From Psococerastis gibbosa (taxonomy: Eukaryota > Arthropoda > Insecta > Psocodea > Psocidae), in assembly GCA_963971405.1 (NCBI GenBank), contig OZ020485.1, positions 15,748,001-15,812,000 of the forward strand: a DNA stretch of 64,000 nucleotides, read 5' to 3'. Positions 12,000 through 23,350 of the stretch are shown here, in pieces (positions within the stretch are counted from its first letter, which is position 1; the number at the start of each line of letters is the position of its first letter). The notes beneath the pieces are model-generated. The model ran no database searches and had not been told where the DNA came from. It saw only the letters and a program-made list of their open reading frames with translations. The position numbers and the translations under genes are program-made.

Positions 12000-13290
12000 G
12001 AAGACTGAATGTCCTTCAACATAGTATGAAATTTTCTGACGAGGAAAATGTAGCAAGTGAGCCAACAATTTATAACAAAATTAAAGAAGAGAAGCGTTGC
12101 CTCACCGTAACACCGTGCATTAATGCAGATTGTTTTGGTACCGATTATGGCGTTAAATTGTTACATAATTTATTGTGTTGGGAATACAGCTGCCCCAACT
12201 TGTGACACCTCCCCTCGTAATAACTCTACAACTGTTATAAAAATGTACCTATAAAGTGGGATTGGATGTACCGAAAGGTACAAATTAGGTACAAGTCGTA
12301 AAATGCTTCTTATATTTATTTCTTCTTTGGAAGCCGCTGACCCAAGCATTCCTGGCCGCCCAATCAAATAGCTTTATTAAAGAGTGGTCTAATGGTTTGG
12401 AACTTAGCAGGGGCGAACTAAGGATTTGCGACTGTGGGGGCCCAATTATCTGAAATAGGAGCAAATAATACTGCACAGTGGTGGACTGGGGACAAAAATC
12501 AAGACGGGGAAAATAAGTCTACTCCACAAAATTAGTAAAATTTGCAACGTACACTAGATAGAAAAGAGTTTTAAATTAACTGAGGTTACCTCACCTTGTG
12601 TGACTTCAGACGGGCCCTCCCCCCCAATAGCAATAGCAATAGCTTTTTCAAATAGTATCTATGTATAAGCACATTTATGCTACTTTTGAAGACCATCAAT
12701 CAACAATTTACAACCCCACCTCCTTTGCTGACGTAATTTATGCTTGGAGCAACCACCCTATTTTTACTGTGTCGATATTATTAATCTAATTACACGGGGT
12801 GTTTCTTCTCCTTCAAGTTACAGCCAGCTGGCTGGTTGGCAGCAACATGTTGCATCGATGCCTCAACTCGCCTCGATCCTGGCACGCAGTTTGTAGTTTT
12901 ATTTTTACATTATTTATTCATAATATTACCTAGTTTTTGCAATAGGGAAAGCTTATGTAAGTGGCATTAGAATCCCCCCTCCCCCTTATCATCATAATAA
13001 GTAAGCCCCCCTCCCACCCCCGAGTGTTTACGTAATATTTGACGGGCCCATTAATTTTATAATTTTAGTTATAGTATTTATAGTTTCAGTAGTTTTTTAC
13101 TGATAAAAAGAATACATTTTATATTTTCAGCATACTTCATACTACAAATGAAGCGACTAGAAGCCACGTGGTGACATTTTTGGCGCTTTGTAGTTAGGAG
13201 CATCTTGCTGTTGCTCTGCTGCTCTTTATTCTAGAAACCAACGCGAACATCGGGACCTGTCATGTTGACAATGCTAGAATTCATGAAAAC
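12000..13290. other. Repeat-rich intergenic stretch
   Basis: No gene is supported. It holds poly-C/G tracts (about 12420-12445 and 12608-12625) and fragments resembling hAT ends (CAGGGGCGAACTAAGG at about 12409), for which I could not find partners. Confidence 0.4.
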
Positions 13291-13302
13291 CTATGCATAT
13301 AT

Positions 13303-13550
13303 GAGGAGCTTGGTTACAAACGTGGCCAACGCCATTTTTTCAAAAAATTGGGTTTTGATCCTACCTTGCAGAAAATTTTAATGTCCACCTACACGTTGTA
13401 AAATAAAGTGACAAAAGCAGCCAGATTGCGCACAGAAACGCTGAGAAGTTTGGGGTTAGCTATAAACTTTTTGCAATTTTCAACAGAAAATCCGCTCTCC
13501 TGAAAAATTCTAAAACTTGGAGTTGGCCATGTTTGTAAACAGCCTACTCA
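13303..13550. mobile_element. MITE with ~35-bp terminal inverted repeats
   Basis: The left arm GAGGAGCTTGGTTACAAACG and on through GGCCAACGCCA pairs with the inverse of the right arm (GAGTAGGCTGTTTACAAACA and on through GGCCAACTCCA). AT dinucleotides flank both sides, which fits TA-target integration. It is about 250 bp and non-coding. Confidence 0.65.
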
Positions 13551-13559
13551 TATATTATA

Positions 13560-15170
13560 AATATAAATATAAATATTATAATAAACGGAAAAACTCCAAT
13601 TTTGAAAAAGTTGTTACATGTGGAATAATAACAGTACATATGGTATTATAACGCATGTTGTAAGGCTTACCTCCTAATGCTATTTAGTGATTCATGGAAT
13701 ATATCAATGTGTTATGTACGATTGTGATGTTACAAACTTAGGCCTCAATTTTCTCGACTGTTTTTTGTTGTCTGTTGCACCTCTTGGTCTCTAGACGCTT
13801 CAAATACAGTAGATAACTTCTCCACTTTTCACTATATCAGTAAATCACCTCGACGAATGTATGCGAGGAGGTATAAAATAAAAACAGTAAGCTCGCAAAG
13901 GAAACATTAAAGAAAACCAAATCCATCAAACTAATCAACAAGAATGGAACACCTTAATTAATTTTTAGCATATAAAACTTTCGAGCGAGTTTGGTGATTA
14001 GACGAAGGAATGAAAGGGGTCGAACAAAGGTTAATATTGCCTTTGTTAGCCACAATGGAAACTTATGAAAAGGGTTCAAAGGTAGAGATTCAGATTGGTT
14101 ATTAGTCATTCCTTTTATAAACGTACTGCTTGGCCCCTAATTTTTTTAATCACCTCCCCTGTCCCCCTTGTTTTGTTGATGTTTAATTTATTTATAAATT
14201 TATGTGTGTATAGGCACTAAAAATTTTCACGCCTGCTGTCAATTTTGGGTAATGAACAATGATTAGGTTGATGGGCTGTTTGACGAGTTGAAGCGCATAG
14301 GCCATTGGGGATTAAATTTTATTATAAATGAGACACTGTTTTTAAATATTCTCATTCTTAGCATTCTTATTATGGATAATAGAAATGTTTATAACAATTA
14401 TAAACAAATATTGTGGTTCAAGTTCCACATTTAGAGAAGTTTTCACCTAATAATAAAAAAAAAATTGGCCAGGGGGACTATAGTTTTTTTTCTGTCAAAA
14501 TGTATAGAGACCCGTGGGTCCACTTGTTTGCAATAATATAAATAAATCTTCCTCTGTAAGCTTTGTAAGGTCTGGACCCCCGCTTTGGGATAGTTGCAAT
14601 TTGAACATTACTATATCTTCGCATTAAAAATTATTTTTATTTTCACACATTCCATTATGAATTAATCTTGTTTACATTTTTAATCCCAGGTTCAAATAAT
14701 CGCTATAGTACGCCTGCAGGTCCGGAAAATGCTATCTGCCTATGTGAGTACCAAAGTTCACCAATTCATGCTGAATCCCATATACTGTATGTACTATTAA
14801 AACCAAAACATTCTGAAGAATAGACTAGAAACAAATGAAAAATCAAGAAAAATAGTCACCACAGCTCCCCCAAAAAATATAGCTGTGACTGTGGGAGGGA
14901 GGGGGGTCTTGATGGGAGATTACACCCGCCTGTCTCCATCTTTTGAGTCGATGACCCCCCTGGAAAAATCTCTAGATCCGCCACTGCTCCCGGAAGAAGA
15001 ATGCCAAACTGCGGCAGCAGTTTGGCAAGACAGCGACTTCCCTTTTCAGAGACGCAGTTTCCCTCTCTCCCAGGTGCAAAAAGAAGATAAGACTATTTTC
15101 CGATAAAACTGGGAATAAAATATCCCTCGACTTATTTCAAAACCACAGCCCATTTTCAGTGTGTTTTACT
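13560..15170. other. Unannotated stretch
   Basis: Mostly AT-rich sequence. A hAT-like right end (AGATCCGCCACTG, about 14976-14990) lies after a G-rich run, but no matching left end and target duplication could be found. No gene is supported. Confidence 0.45.
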
Positions 15171-15173
15171 TGT

Positions 15174-15330
15174 ACTCATTGTTAAAATTAACTTTGTATA
15201 GTTTTACGTAATAAAATTAAATTAAAAATTCACAACCGGTTTCGGCTCACGCCATCGTCAAGTGCCGGTTGTGAATTTTTAATTTTATTTTATTACGTAA
15301 AACTATACAAAGTTAATTTTAACAATGAGT
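15174..15330. mobile_element. Foldback palindrome, 66-bp arms
   Basis: The left arm (15174-15239, from ACTCATTGTTAAAATTAAC to CACAACCGGT) pairs almost perfectly with the right arm (15265-15330). A short loop between them reads TTCGGCTCACGCCATCGTCA. The near-perfect pairing points to a young or selected hairpin. The phrase ACCGGTTTCGGCT...GCCATC resembles a motif I recall from dispersed repeats in insect genomes; that recollection is unverified. Confidence 0.8.
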
Positions 15331-15925
15331 GACAGCAAGTTTTACAAAGTTACAAAGGAGACTATTATGTTTATTGTTTTACTTGTAAGTGGAAAACTCA
15401 CATGTGAAAAAAGAAAAACAAAACAGCAGTGACGTCGAGGGGTGGCATTTTCAAACTTTGCTTTGCCTAAAGAAACACGGCGATAAGTACGGTATATGTA
15501 GTATGCACCTACCCTAAGCTATTCTTGTATCCAGAATTACCAACCAAAAAAATCTGAAACTAAACTATGCGATCCTGTTTCCAAAAGCATCTACGTCGCC
15601 GCAAACAGAGCTCTCGCGCATACATAATTAAACATCCAATTTTGCATAATACACAGTCATTGGTGTGAAACATCACACGTTTCGAACCTGAAAAACAACC
15701 TTGTACAAAAATCATGCCTAATTAATAACCATTCAAGCCTAAATCCGGTTCCCAATTTTTATTAAAGATCTCTGAAAAAAAATCCTTAAAAAAACTATAA
15801 AGGCATGATGACGCGCCTAATCAGGCTCTATAATATTTAGGCGACTTGCACAGGTTTTTAGAAAAGTAATTTGGTAAGTAAATATATGCATACTTAAATT
15901 TGAATTTCGGAGGGAAATAAGGTGA

Positions 15926-17235
15926 TTGGAGCCTGAGGCTGTATCGAGAGAACTTGTTTTAGAAAACAGAGCCGCCGCGGCTAATGGTAGGTCCTTTGTG
16001 GATGGTGCGCCGAGTAGTGTCGAAATTACAGAGCGCTATCTCTCCCGACTCATGGACCTGCAAGAAATACCTATCCAGTCTGGCGTTTTGGACTATTGCC
16101 CAGTACCTCCTATACATTTGCTTTTTGCTATGAATGCTATGTTACCACATTGCTGCCAGACGCTTTGGCTAGTCTACGGTCATTTCAGGCTGTTAAAAAG
16201 CCTAATACTTAATTAAATATTTTAAGAATATCCATCCTGACCACAAAGGAAACACGCATACCAGTATTCTTAAAAAAGCTGAGAAATTCATGTTCTTCAA
16301 ATTCATGCTCAAGCCGACCTAAGGAGCGAAAGGGATAGGAGGACCTACAAATTTGGACTATTCCTGCGACTCATGGACCTGCAAGAAATACCTGTACAGT
16401 CTGGCGTTTTGAACTATTGCGTAGTTTCTCCTATTTATTTGTTTTTTGCTATGAACGCTATGTTACCACATTGCTGGCAAACGTTTTGGCTAGTTTTTAC
16501 GGTCATTTCAGGCTGTGAAAAAGCCTATTTATACTTAATGAAATATTGTAAGAATATCCACCCTGACCACAAAGGCAAAACGCATACCAGTCTTCTTTAA
16601 AAGAAGCTGAGAAATTTGGAAGCCCCTTCATGTTCTTCAAATTCTTGCTCAAGCCGACCTCAGGAGTGAAGGGGATAGGAGGACCCACAAATTTGGACTA
16701 TTCCTCCGACTTATGGTCCTGGCAAGAACTACCTGTACAGTCAGGCGATTGGGACTATTGCCCAGTACCTCCTATACATTTGCTTTTTGCTACGAACGCT
16801 ATGTTACCACATTGCTGGCAGACGTTTCGGCTAGTCGATTTACATATTATACAGTTATTCAGGCTGTGAAAAGGCTTAGTACTTAATGACAGATTGTATG
16901 AAAATCCACTCTGGCCTCAAACCACGCATACCAGTATTCTTAAAATTGCTGAGAAATTGGGAAACCCCTTCATGTTCTTCAAATTCATGCTCAAGCCGAA
17001 CTCAGGAGCGAAGGGGATAGGAGGACCCACAAATTTGGACTATTCCTCCGACTTATGGTCCTGGCAAGAACTACCTATACAGTCAGGCGTTTTGGACTAT
17101 TGCCTAGTTTCTCTTATACGTTTGCTTTTTTCTATGAACGCTATGTTTCCACATTGCTATAGCAGACGTTTTGGCTACCTAGTCCATTTACATGTTCTAC
17201 GGTCATTTCAGGCTGTGAAAAGGCCTAATAGTTAA
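15926..17235 (+). repeat. Tandem array of ~320-350 bp units with coding-like frames
   Basis: Three to four diverged copies lie head to tail; the landmark TTTCAGGCTGT recurs near 16183, 16504, 16856 and 17206. Each copy keeps an open frame for a similar peptide (LDYCPVPPIHLLFAMNAMLP in unit 1), with stops between units. Units also share GGAGGACC(T/C)ACAAATTTGGAC. The first unit is preceded by a unique open stretch (15926-16060) encoding a peptide that begins EPEAVSRELVLENRAAA. I recognise no domain. It may be a decayed, tandemly duplicated exon. Confidence 0.6.
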
Positions 17236-17499
17236 TGACATAATGTCATTGTCCACTTCAAGGACGTGCCCAGGCTTTGATTTCGGGGGGGGGGGGGTCC
17301 AATATTTTTAAACGTAATTTATTAATGGATAAATTCTTCAAACCATACAGGTTTACATTTAAAAAATTATTTGGGGGGGGGGGGTCCGGACCCCATGGAC
17401 CACCCTCTGGGCACGGCCATGGTCCACTTCATGGCCCGCGGGCTATAGTTTGGGAAGGGCTCCTCTATAGCATACGCCTGTGCTTGCATTGTATGGTGT

Positions 17500-18890
17500 A
17501 AGGAAAGGTTAGAAAGTAATTTAACTAAATGAACGAAATGTAATTTCTATATTTATTTACCCTATGTCGCTCAAATAACTTTCTAAACATCAATTTGTAC
17601 GTATATAGGTATATCTTATTTCAGACAGTATATACTGTACGATACGTAGCCTACATTTAATAAGACAACAGCATATATCATTTATTAATATTTTTCATAA
17701 CTTGTATAATGAAAAACGTTTGGACTGGCTTAAAAGTCTTAAATGTCTTTCGGGACACCTATCTGTGTCTACTAAATAATAATAACACACGATCAGACTA
17801 AGTATACAGTACATTAACTTTTAACATTGTGAATTTTCACTGCATAGACACAAATAATATTTTTCATTATATTTCATGAAAAAAAAAATAAGACAGTGAT
17901 GGCTTCAGACGACTTTTCTACGATAAGAAGTCAAGGTAATATATTGGGGTCAGAGCGGGGTCACTAGAAATATCAGAAAAAATTTGTTTTTTATTAATTT
18001 ACTAATAAAGTTATAATCATGTATAAGGCACGTAAGTTGTATAAAAATTACATTATTTTAAATCTACGAAATCTCGTATTTATATGTATTGAATGATGTG
18101 ATTTTTATACTGAAGTTTGAATTTTTGTCATAAAATTCAGTTTTACAAAAAAATCAGTAAAATTAAAGGTTGAATGTGTAAAATAAATCATCAACAACTT
18201 AGGCGCCGTATATTTTCTTTCGTAATAAATGAATAAAAAATTAAAATGTATCCGATTTTGGCGTATGACCTCAATATTTTCCTCGTATAATAAAACATAC
18301 TAAATTTGAACACAGCTCATAATACGTGTAATGTAAGAAGCACTGTACAATATTGCTACACAAATAATGTTTGAAGCCAATATCAGCCAAAACTATGCTT
18401 ACAGTATATAAAAAGTATACATACAAAACGGCGGTAGACGTTTGGGATGTAAATATTCAGGTATATTCTCACGCCGCCATGTTCGCCGTAAGGCTATAAG
18501 GTTAGAAATTGGTAAATATTATTATATGAGTTTATTTGAACCCAAGTACAGTAGGTAGTAATTACGCTTCATGTCGCCGTGTCCATTCTTCGTACATATA
18601 CATTTACCACATAAGGGCACGAAACAACTTGTTTCAAGAGAATAATATAGTTTTTACAGCTTCAATCAACATATCCACCTATTTTTACAATAAATTGTTT
18701 TTCATTATATATTATTTTTTTTGGCGCCGTGAGAATACCTTATATAGGTACATATATTTGGAGTCCTATAGTAGTAGGTCTAATACTTTTAGCTACAGTT
18801 AACAGAAAAAGGAACATTCCTTACTAAGATCAGCTTAAATCGGCCTTTGTCAACTCAGGGAATTTTAGACTTAGCTTGTCCAAGCCATAT
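17500..18890. other. Unannotated AT-rich stretch
   Basis: No gene, RNA or clear repeat is supported. Poly-G runs at 17284-17298 and 17371-17384 precede it. Confidence 0.45.
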
Positions 18891-18892
18891 TA

Positions 18893-19261
18893 GGGGTATT
18901 CACTGTGTTGATAGAAAAGGGAATATAGGAAAATAGAGAAATAGCTCAGCGTGAGGATACCTCCGCCAAGTGCCAACCATATAAATAGAAAAATCTAACC
19001 TAACTTACCTCCCTAGTTTCTTTGCTTTTGGCTATTAACTTATGAACATCTGCTATAGTCCACCTCGGGCCTCATTTTATTAAAAATTAAATAAATATAA
19101 AAACCAAAATTCAAATGCAAAACAACAACAAATATGGCCGTTTGACGCTTTCGATTCCCCAAGTTCAGTTTACCCAACCGGAGTTCTATTTTTCGATTTT
19201 CTCTCAATTTCCCGCAGTTTCTTACTTTTCCTTAGGGTTAACCAAACGCTGTGAATCCCCC
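18893..19261. mobile_element. MITE related to 6721-7227, just 3' of FoxB
   Basis: Left end GGGGTATTCACTGTGTT pairs with the inverse of the right end (GGGGGATTCACAGCGTT), and TA flanks both sides. The terminal GGGGT(C/A)TTCAC is shared with the element at 6721. It starts 80 bp beyond the FoxB stop codon, so the FoxB 3' UTR may run into it. A minus-strand AATAAA lies inside it at 19076-19081. Confidence 0.65.
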
Positions 19262-19341
19262 TATTGTTAACGATTATTACATCTATGAAAATTGAAAATA
19301 AATATCTATGGTACAAGCTCCTAATAAAATGGCCTTAAAGG

Positions 19342-19601
19342 TCATACGGCCCTCAGGGTAGGGCTGAACCTAAATAGGGGTAGACCCTGGGAATGCCAGG
19401 GGGTGTGGTGGCTGGGGGGTGCGAGCCCCATCAGCATGTGCTGAGGAACGTAAGAAGAATGGACTAGATGGGCGTAGCACGGTGCTGGTGGAATCATTGT
19501 AGGTTGAGATCTGCTGGAGAAGTGAACAAAGTCTTCCTTTTCCTCTGGAATGTCTGGAACAATGTTTTTATCACTTAAAAGACAGTCTGAGGTGGAGAAA
19601 C
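19342..19601 (-). CDS. FoxB: FoxB, exon 3 (C-terminus)
   Basis: This is the proposed last coding exon. On the minus strand a pyrimidine-rich acceptor (TTTTACTCCTGTTAG) precedes GT TTC, and the two bases complete the codon left by exon 2 (G|GT, Gly), so the frame is continuous. It adds 85 residues and a TGA stop. The peptide is Pro/His-rich (SYVPQHMLMGLAPPSHHTPW) with an acidic stretch (PDIPEEKEDF), as expected for the disordered C-terminal half of a Fox protein. I assign it on phase, strand, position and composition, without recognised C-terminal homology. An alternative final exon is possible. Confidence 0.6.
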
Positions 19602-19692
19602 CTAACAGGAGTAAAATATTAAGTTTCATTCGAAACATCGATAGTAGAGCCAAAAGTTAAATGTTTTTTTATGTTTTTAAATAGTTTTGATT

Positions 19693-19695
<3 letters not shown>

Positions 19696-19723
<28 letters not shown>

Positions 19724-19738
19724 CAGTAGTAGTAGTAG
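19696..19738 (+). repeat. GTA trinucleotide microsatellite
   Basis: A run of GTA units with one GCA interruption, inside FoxB intron 2. Other short microsatellites are TTA at 2107-2135 and TAC at 21982-21997. Confidence 0.8.
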
Positions 19739-20366
19739 GTCTAAATTTTGTGTCAGCCGCTGACATTGACTACTTAAAAGATTTGGTATATTCAATATGA
19801 AGAAGAAGACTCGTGAAGAGTACTTGGTTAAGTCATGCTTCCACCTGTTACACTGCGGCAATGGTAAGCTAGTCACAGCTTGTCCATTATCACTTGTAGC
19901 CGGTGTAGATTGACATCGAGGACGTATACCAGTTTGCCAATGGCCCAGATTTCTTACGGAAACAATATAAATAATGTCCGAAATCTATGGGGTCGTTGAC
20001 ATTAGACCAATGTAGGCTAGGCTCATAAAACGTCCTGCAGGACATTATTTATTTAAACTGGTCACCACAATTAATTATTTCACGTAATGAAATTAGAAAT
20101 ACAGCACTACTCGTATGATGTACAGTAGGTATGAATAGCAAAGTCCCCTATAGAACCTGAAGATTAAATGAAAAAATTACGCAGAAATATCTCATGCCGT
20201 AAGCTAAATACTTGCTTAGCACAAGCTGGATCGTTGGTTGTACCCCTTTTTTAATTTTTTTATTGAAGTGAAAAAGTATGAAGAAATGTTTAAAACTATT
20301 TGCATACATCAAAAATTAAAAGTAGGTAAATTTGTTTACTTATTATTTCCTATTAAATTCCCTTTA

Positions 20367-20594
20367 GGCGGCTATTCCATCTGTCAATAATCCGTCTTTT
20401 GTGCGTCAATAATTGATGAGATGTTTGTATTAAGGAGACTATTATGTAAATACTTAACTTATCTATTATAAATTAATTTATAATATTTTATTTTTATTTT
20501 ATCCAGCACCCACTCTTGGAGCTACCGTTATAATATGGTAGACACCTATTATTGATGCACAAATGACGGATTATTGACAGATGGAATAGCCGCC
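20367..20594. mobile_element. MITE, GGCGGCTATTCCATC termini
   Basis: Terminal repeats of about 35 bp (GGCGGCTATTCCATCTGTCA and onward) pair with the inverse of the right end. The flanks are TTA and TAA. The interior (AAGGAGACTATTATGTAAATA and a TTATAAATTAA palindrome) is shared with 20940-21118 and with the outer element at 43954-44399. It lies in FoxB intron 2. Confidence 0.8.
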
Positions 20595-20939
20595 TAAATT
20601 ATGAAAATATGATGTAGTATAGTATTTTTATATCTTATTTAAATAAAAACAAAAACAAAAAGCGAAAAATATTCTTCTTTGGTTGAGTAGAGTAAATTTT
20701 AAGTTTGCAATTTTTTAAGCTTGTAAATCACTGTTACCAAGTGGCGCCACTATAATTTGGCATCCTGCGTCGCCAAATGGCCGACATGCCAAGGGTGGGC
20801 GTCGGCTAGTAAGTAAGTCAGTAACTACTATGGCATCCTCAGTTGCCACATCCACAGGGTACTCGACAGTCGGTGGTACTCTAATCAGGAACAGTCTAAA
20901 TATTTCTACGTCGTTGGTTCTTCATCAATGGTTAATTTA

Positions 20940-21118
20940 GACGTGTATTCCACTGGTCAATTTTCCCGTCATTTGTGATTAAAAAAAGCTGAGATTTTTG
21001 TTTAAAGGAGACTATTATGTAGATACTTAACTTATCTACTATAAATTAAGTTATAATATGGTAGCAGACTCTTTTTTAATGACAAATGACTGGACAATTG
21101 ACCAGTGGAATACACGCC
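20940..21118. mobile_element. MITE, same family, TTA target duplication
   Basis: The left end GACGTGTATTCCACTGGTCA pairs with the inverse of the right end (GGCGTGTATTCCACTGGTCA). TTA flanks both sides (937-939 and 21119-21121). The interior AAGGAGACTATTATGTAGATA matches the element at 20367, though the terminal arms differ in sequence. It lies in FoxB intron 2, 38 bp beyond exon 2. Confidence 0.8.
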
Positions 21119-21156
21119 TTAGGAAAATAAATAAATTCATACATAAGAAAACTTAC

Positions 21157-21410
21157 CTTTTGATGGCCGATCGTCGGCAATTAGACTCTCTATCGTGAAG
21201 GGCCTCTTCGTCCTGTGCTCCTTGCCGTTGAGTATCGTCGTCTGGGAGGTGTACGCAGGCGGCGGTGGGGGCGGGGAGGGAGGCGTGGGTGGGGCAGGGG
21301 CGACAGCCACCGTGTCCGAGGGGGGCGGGTTGAACATAAACCGGTTTAGGTTGGCCAGCGCCGACAGTTCGTTCTCCAGCCGGTCCTTGTCAGACTTCAT
21401 GAGTTTGAAC
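21157..21410 (-). CDS. FoxB: FoxB, exon 2
   Basis: On the minus strand the acceptor TAAATTGTTGTAG is followed by G, which completes the AG|G arginine codon left by exon 1; the donor is CAAAAG|GTAAGT. The join reads RRRKR-FKLMKSDKDRLENE. The RRRKRFK continuation is what FoxB proteins have immediately after the forkhead domain, so this exon is firmly tied to exon 1. It encodes 84 residues: a charged helical start, a Pro-rich run (PPTPPSPPPPPP), then KRPFTIESLIADD. The FTIESLI stretch matches the eh1 Groucho-binding consensus, so the protein is inferred to repress transcription. The high local GC is from the proline codons. Confidence 0.88.
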
Positions 21411-21744
21411 CTACAACAATTTAAAAAAAGGTTATATTAGACCAAGTTTAGCATGGCATTATGCAGATGGGGACATTGGCCAGCTTACAATTTACAGTTT
21501 ATTAACAGATTATTAATTGACAATAGCAACTTGCCAACTTACTATTTCTATGTTATTTTTTTCCTTCTGGTAAGACAAAAAGAACGATTAATTGCAAAGG
21601 CTTCCACGGCTGGAGTTATGTGATGAAGCAGTAGAAATCTTAGAAGTCTACGCAGTTCCACTGAAGATTAGGAGCATATTTTCGGCCTAAAAAAAATTAC
21701 CCAGTAACGCAAATGTTTGCTATTGTACGGTAAATAAGTTAATA

Positions 21745-21940
21745 AATTTAGCCGGCCGCCATACCAAGTTGAATCCAGCGGACCAGAGCAGGTTCAAAGC
21801 TGCAGATAAATTGGTCGTGTGCACAGTGCCGGTAGGGAAACATGGTAGGACTTGTCCTGGTCACCTCCGAACTAATCGTGTGACTTCACTGTGTTTCCCA
21901 AGTGGTTCGGAATCCACTATAATCAGGAGGTCCACTGGAG
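21745..21940 (+). repeat. Dispersed repeat, copy 1 (pair at 55000)
   Basis: It shares long blocks with 55000-55195: GTGTGCACAG, CCTGGTCACCTCCGA, TAATCGTGTGACTT and GTTCGGAATCCACTATAATC. At 55 kb the block lies 260 bp upstream of a LINE reverse-transcriptase frame, so it may be part of that LINE's upstream sequence or an independent SINE. It lies in FoxB intron 1. Confidence 0.6.
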
Positions 21941-22926
21941 TCCTATGGGCCCACACCGTGGCCTGGGACTGTGTCCAACCATACTACTACTACTACGGTA
22001 AAGAAAGTATTAAATAAAGATTAAATGTAATTAAATTAAAAAGAGTTTTTAAAAGCATACTTTCGACACCAAAAACGAAAACGTACGAAAGTAAGCTTGC
22101 AGCATAACCACGGCCTATTATCCCGGATTCTAAACCTTCATCACAAGATGATTGGTTTACCCAGGTTCAGATATACCGGAGATATATACCCCCCTCCCCC
22201 CTCCTCCAAGGCTATTAAATTTAAACTGCTGGATAAAGTCAAACATCGACCATTGTCCGCCGAGTTTATTTTCGGCATCAAAAATAAAAATTACTCTGTG
22301 ACGCGAATGTTTGCTTATGCCAATGAAGTATAAAATAAAGATAAAATGTAAATTAAAAAGTGTTTAAAGCTATAATAATAAAAAAATAATAATACTTTCC
22401 ACACCAAAAACGAAAAAATACCCAAAATAATGACGGTTGCTCTAAGTCCGGATATGGTCAATGGCCTTCAAAGTCAGATATATAGCATTTAAAATAATGA
22501 GCCTACTGTAAAACATGTACATGTAAAACATCAGAAAATTTATAGGATGTATTAAAAACAGTGACATCCGGATTTAGCATAATAACTGTGTAATAGAATA
22601 ATAAATACAAATTATCTGGGCCTATAAACGCGTGCGGTCATGTATTTAAATGCAACCCATGCGGGGACAATTGAAAATATTATGTCTTTGAAACGCCCCA
22701 TAATCGCCCTACAGGTTAAACTGTATACGTACATAGTATATGACGGTATTACATTTCTCAACAATGTCTCCACCCCATAATCAAGAATACCCGTTCAAAA
22801 AATATCAGCATGTTTTTTTCCTGTACCTTGTGAAATTAATTGATTGTTAAATGTTATATCAAAAGGCAACACACCTATAGACATAAGGCACGTGCCTCCC
22901 CCCCCCCCAAGTTTTGAAATGAAGCG

Positions 22927-23350
22927 TTGTGCCCGTGTGACCGGCCCAAATATAGACATGACTTCTACGATCTTCTCGCGATACCTACTCATTTAATCCA
23001 AACCTTTCATGCCTCCTTTCTCGTCGCGTCAGTTCTCCTATGGAACTCCCTCCCCACCCACATAAAAGAATCTCCATCTCTACCAATTTTCAAAGTTCGC
23101 TTTCGGGAGCATCTAATTAGCCTAATAAACTAAACTCGCCAAGATCTGATATTGTTTCGCAATCCATGCGTAAAATTTTTAAGCTAGTTGTCAATTTTTG
23201 TTAACCTGTTTTAATGCATTATAGTAGTAGATTTATTTTATACCCTTATTGATTACTAGGTAGTAGTTATATTTGTGGTATCCGGATTGTGACGCCCTTG
23301 TCTTGCCAACCATGTCTGCTATGCTTTGGCTCTTGTAATAAAATTCACTG
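22927..23350 (+). mobile_element. LINE 3' fragment (jockey-like C-terminus)
   Basis: The frame ending at 23133 encodes a peptide with SFLVASVLLWNSLPTHIKES and then SLPIFKVRFREHL. The LWNSLP...I...SLPxFK pattern is typical of the extreme C-terminus of reverse-transcriptase polyproteins of jockey/CR1-type LINEs. About 200 bp of 3' UTR-like sequence follows, up to TGTAATAAAATTCA. The rest of the element is missing, consistent with 5' truncation. It lies in FoxB intron 1. Confidence 0.75.

Noticed and set aside
21195..21440. Plus-strand ORF with a Gly run
   Set aside because: It is the antisense shadow of FoxB exon 2, whose splice phases and RRRKRFK join support the minus strand.
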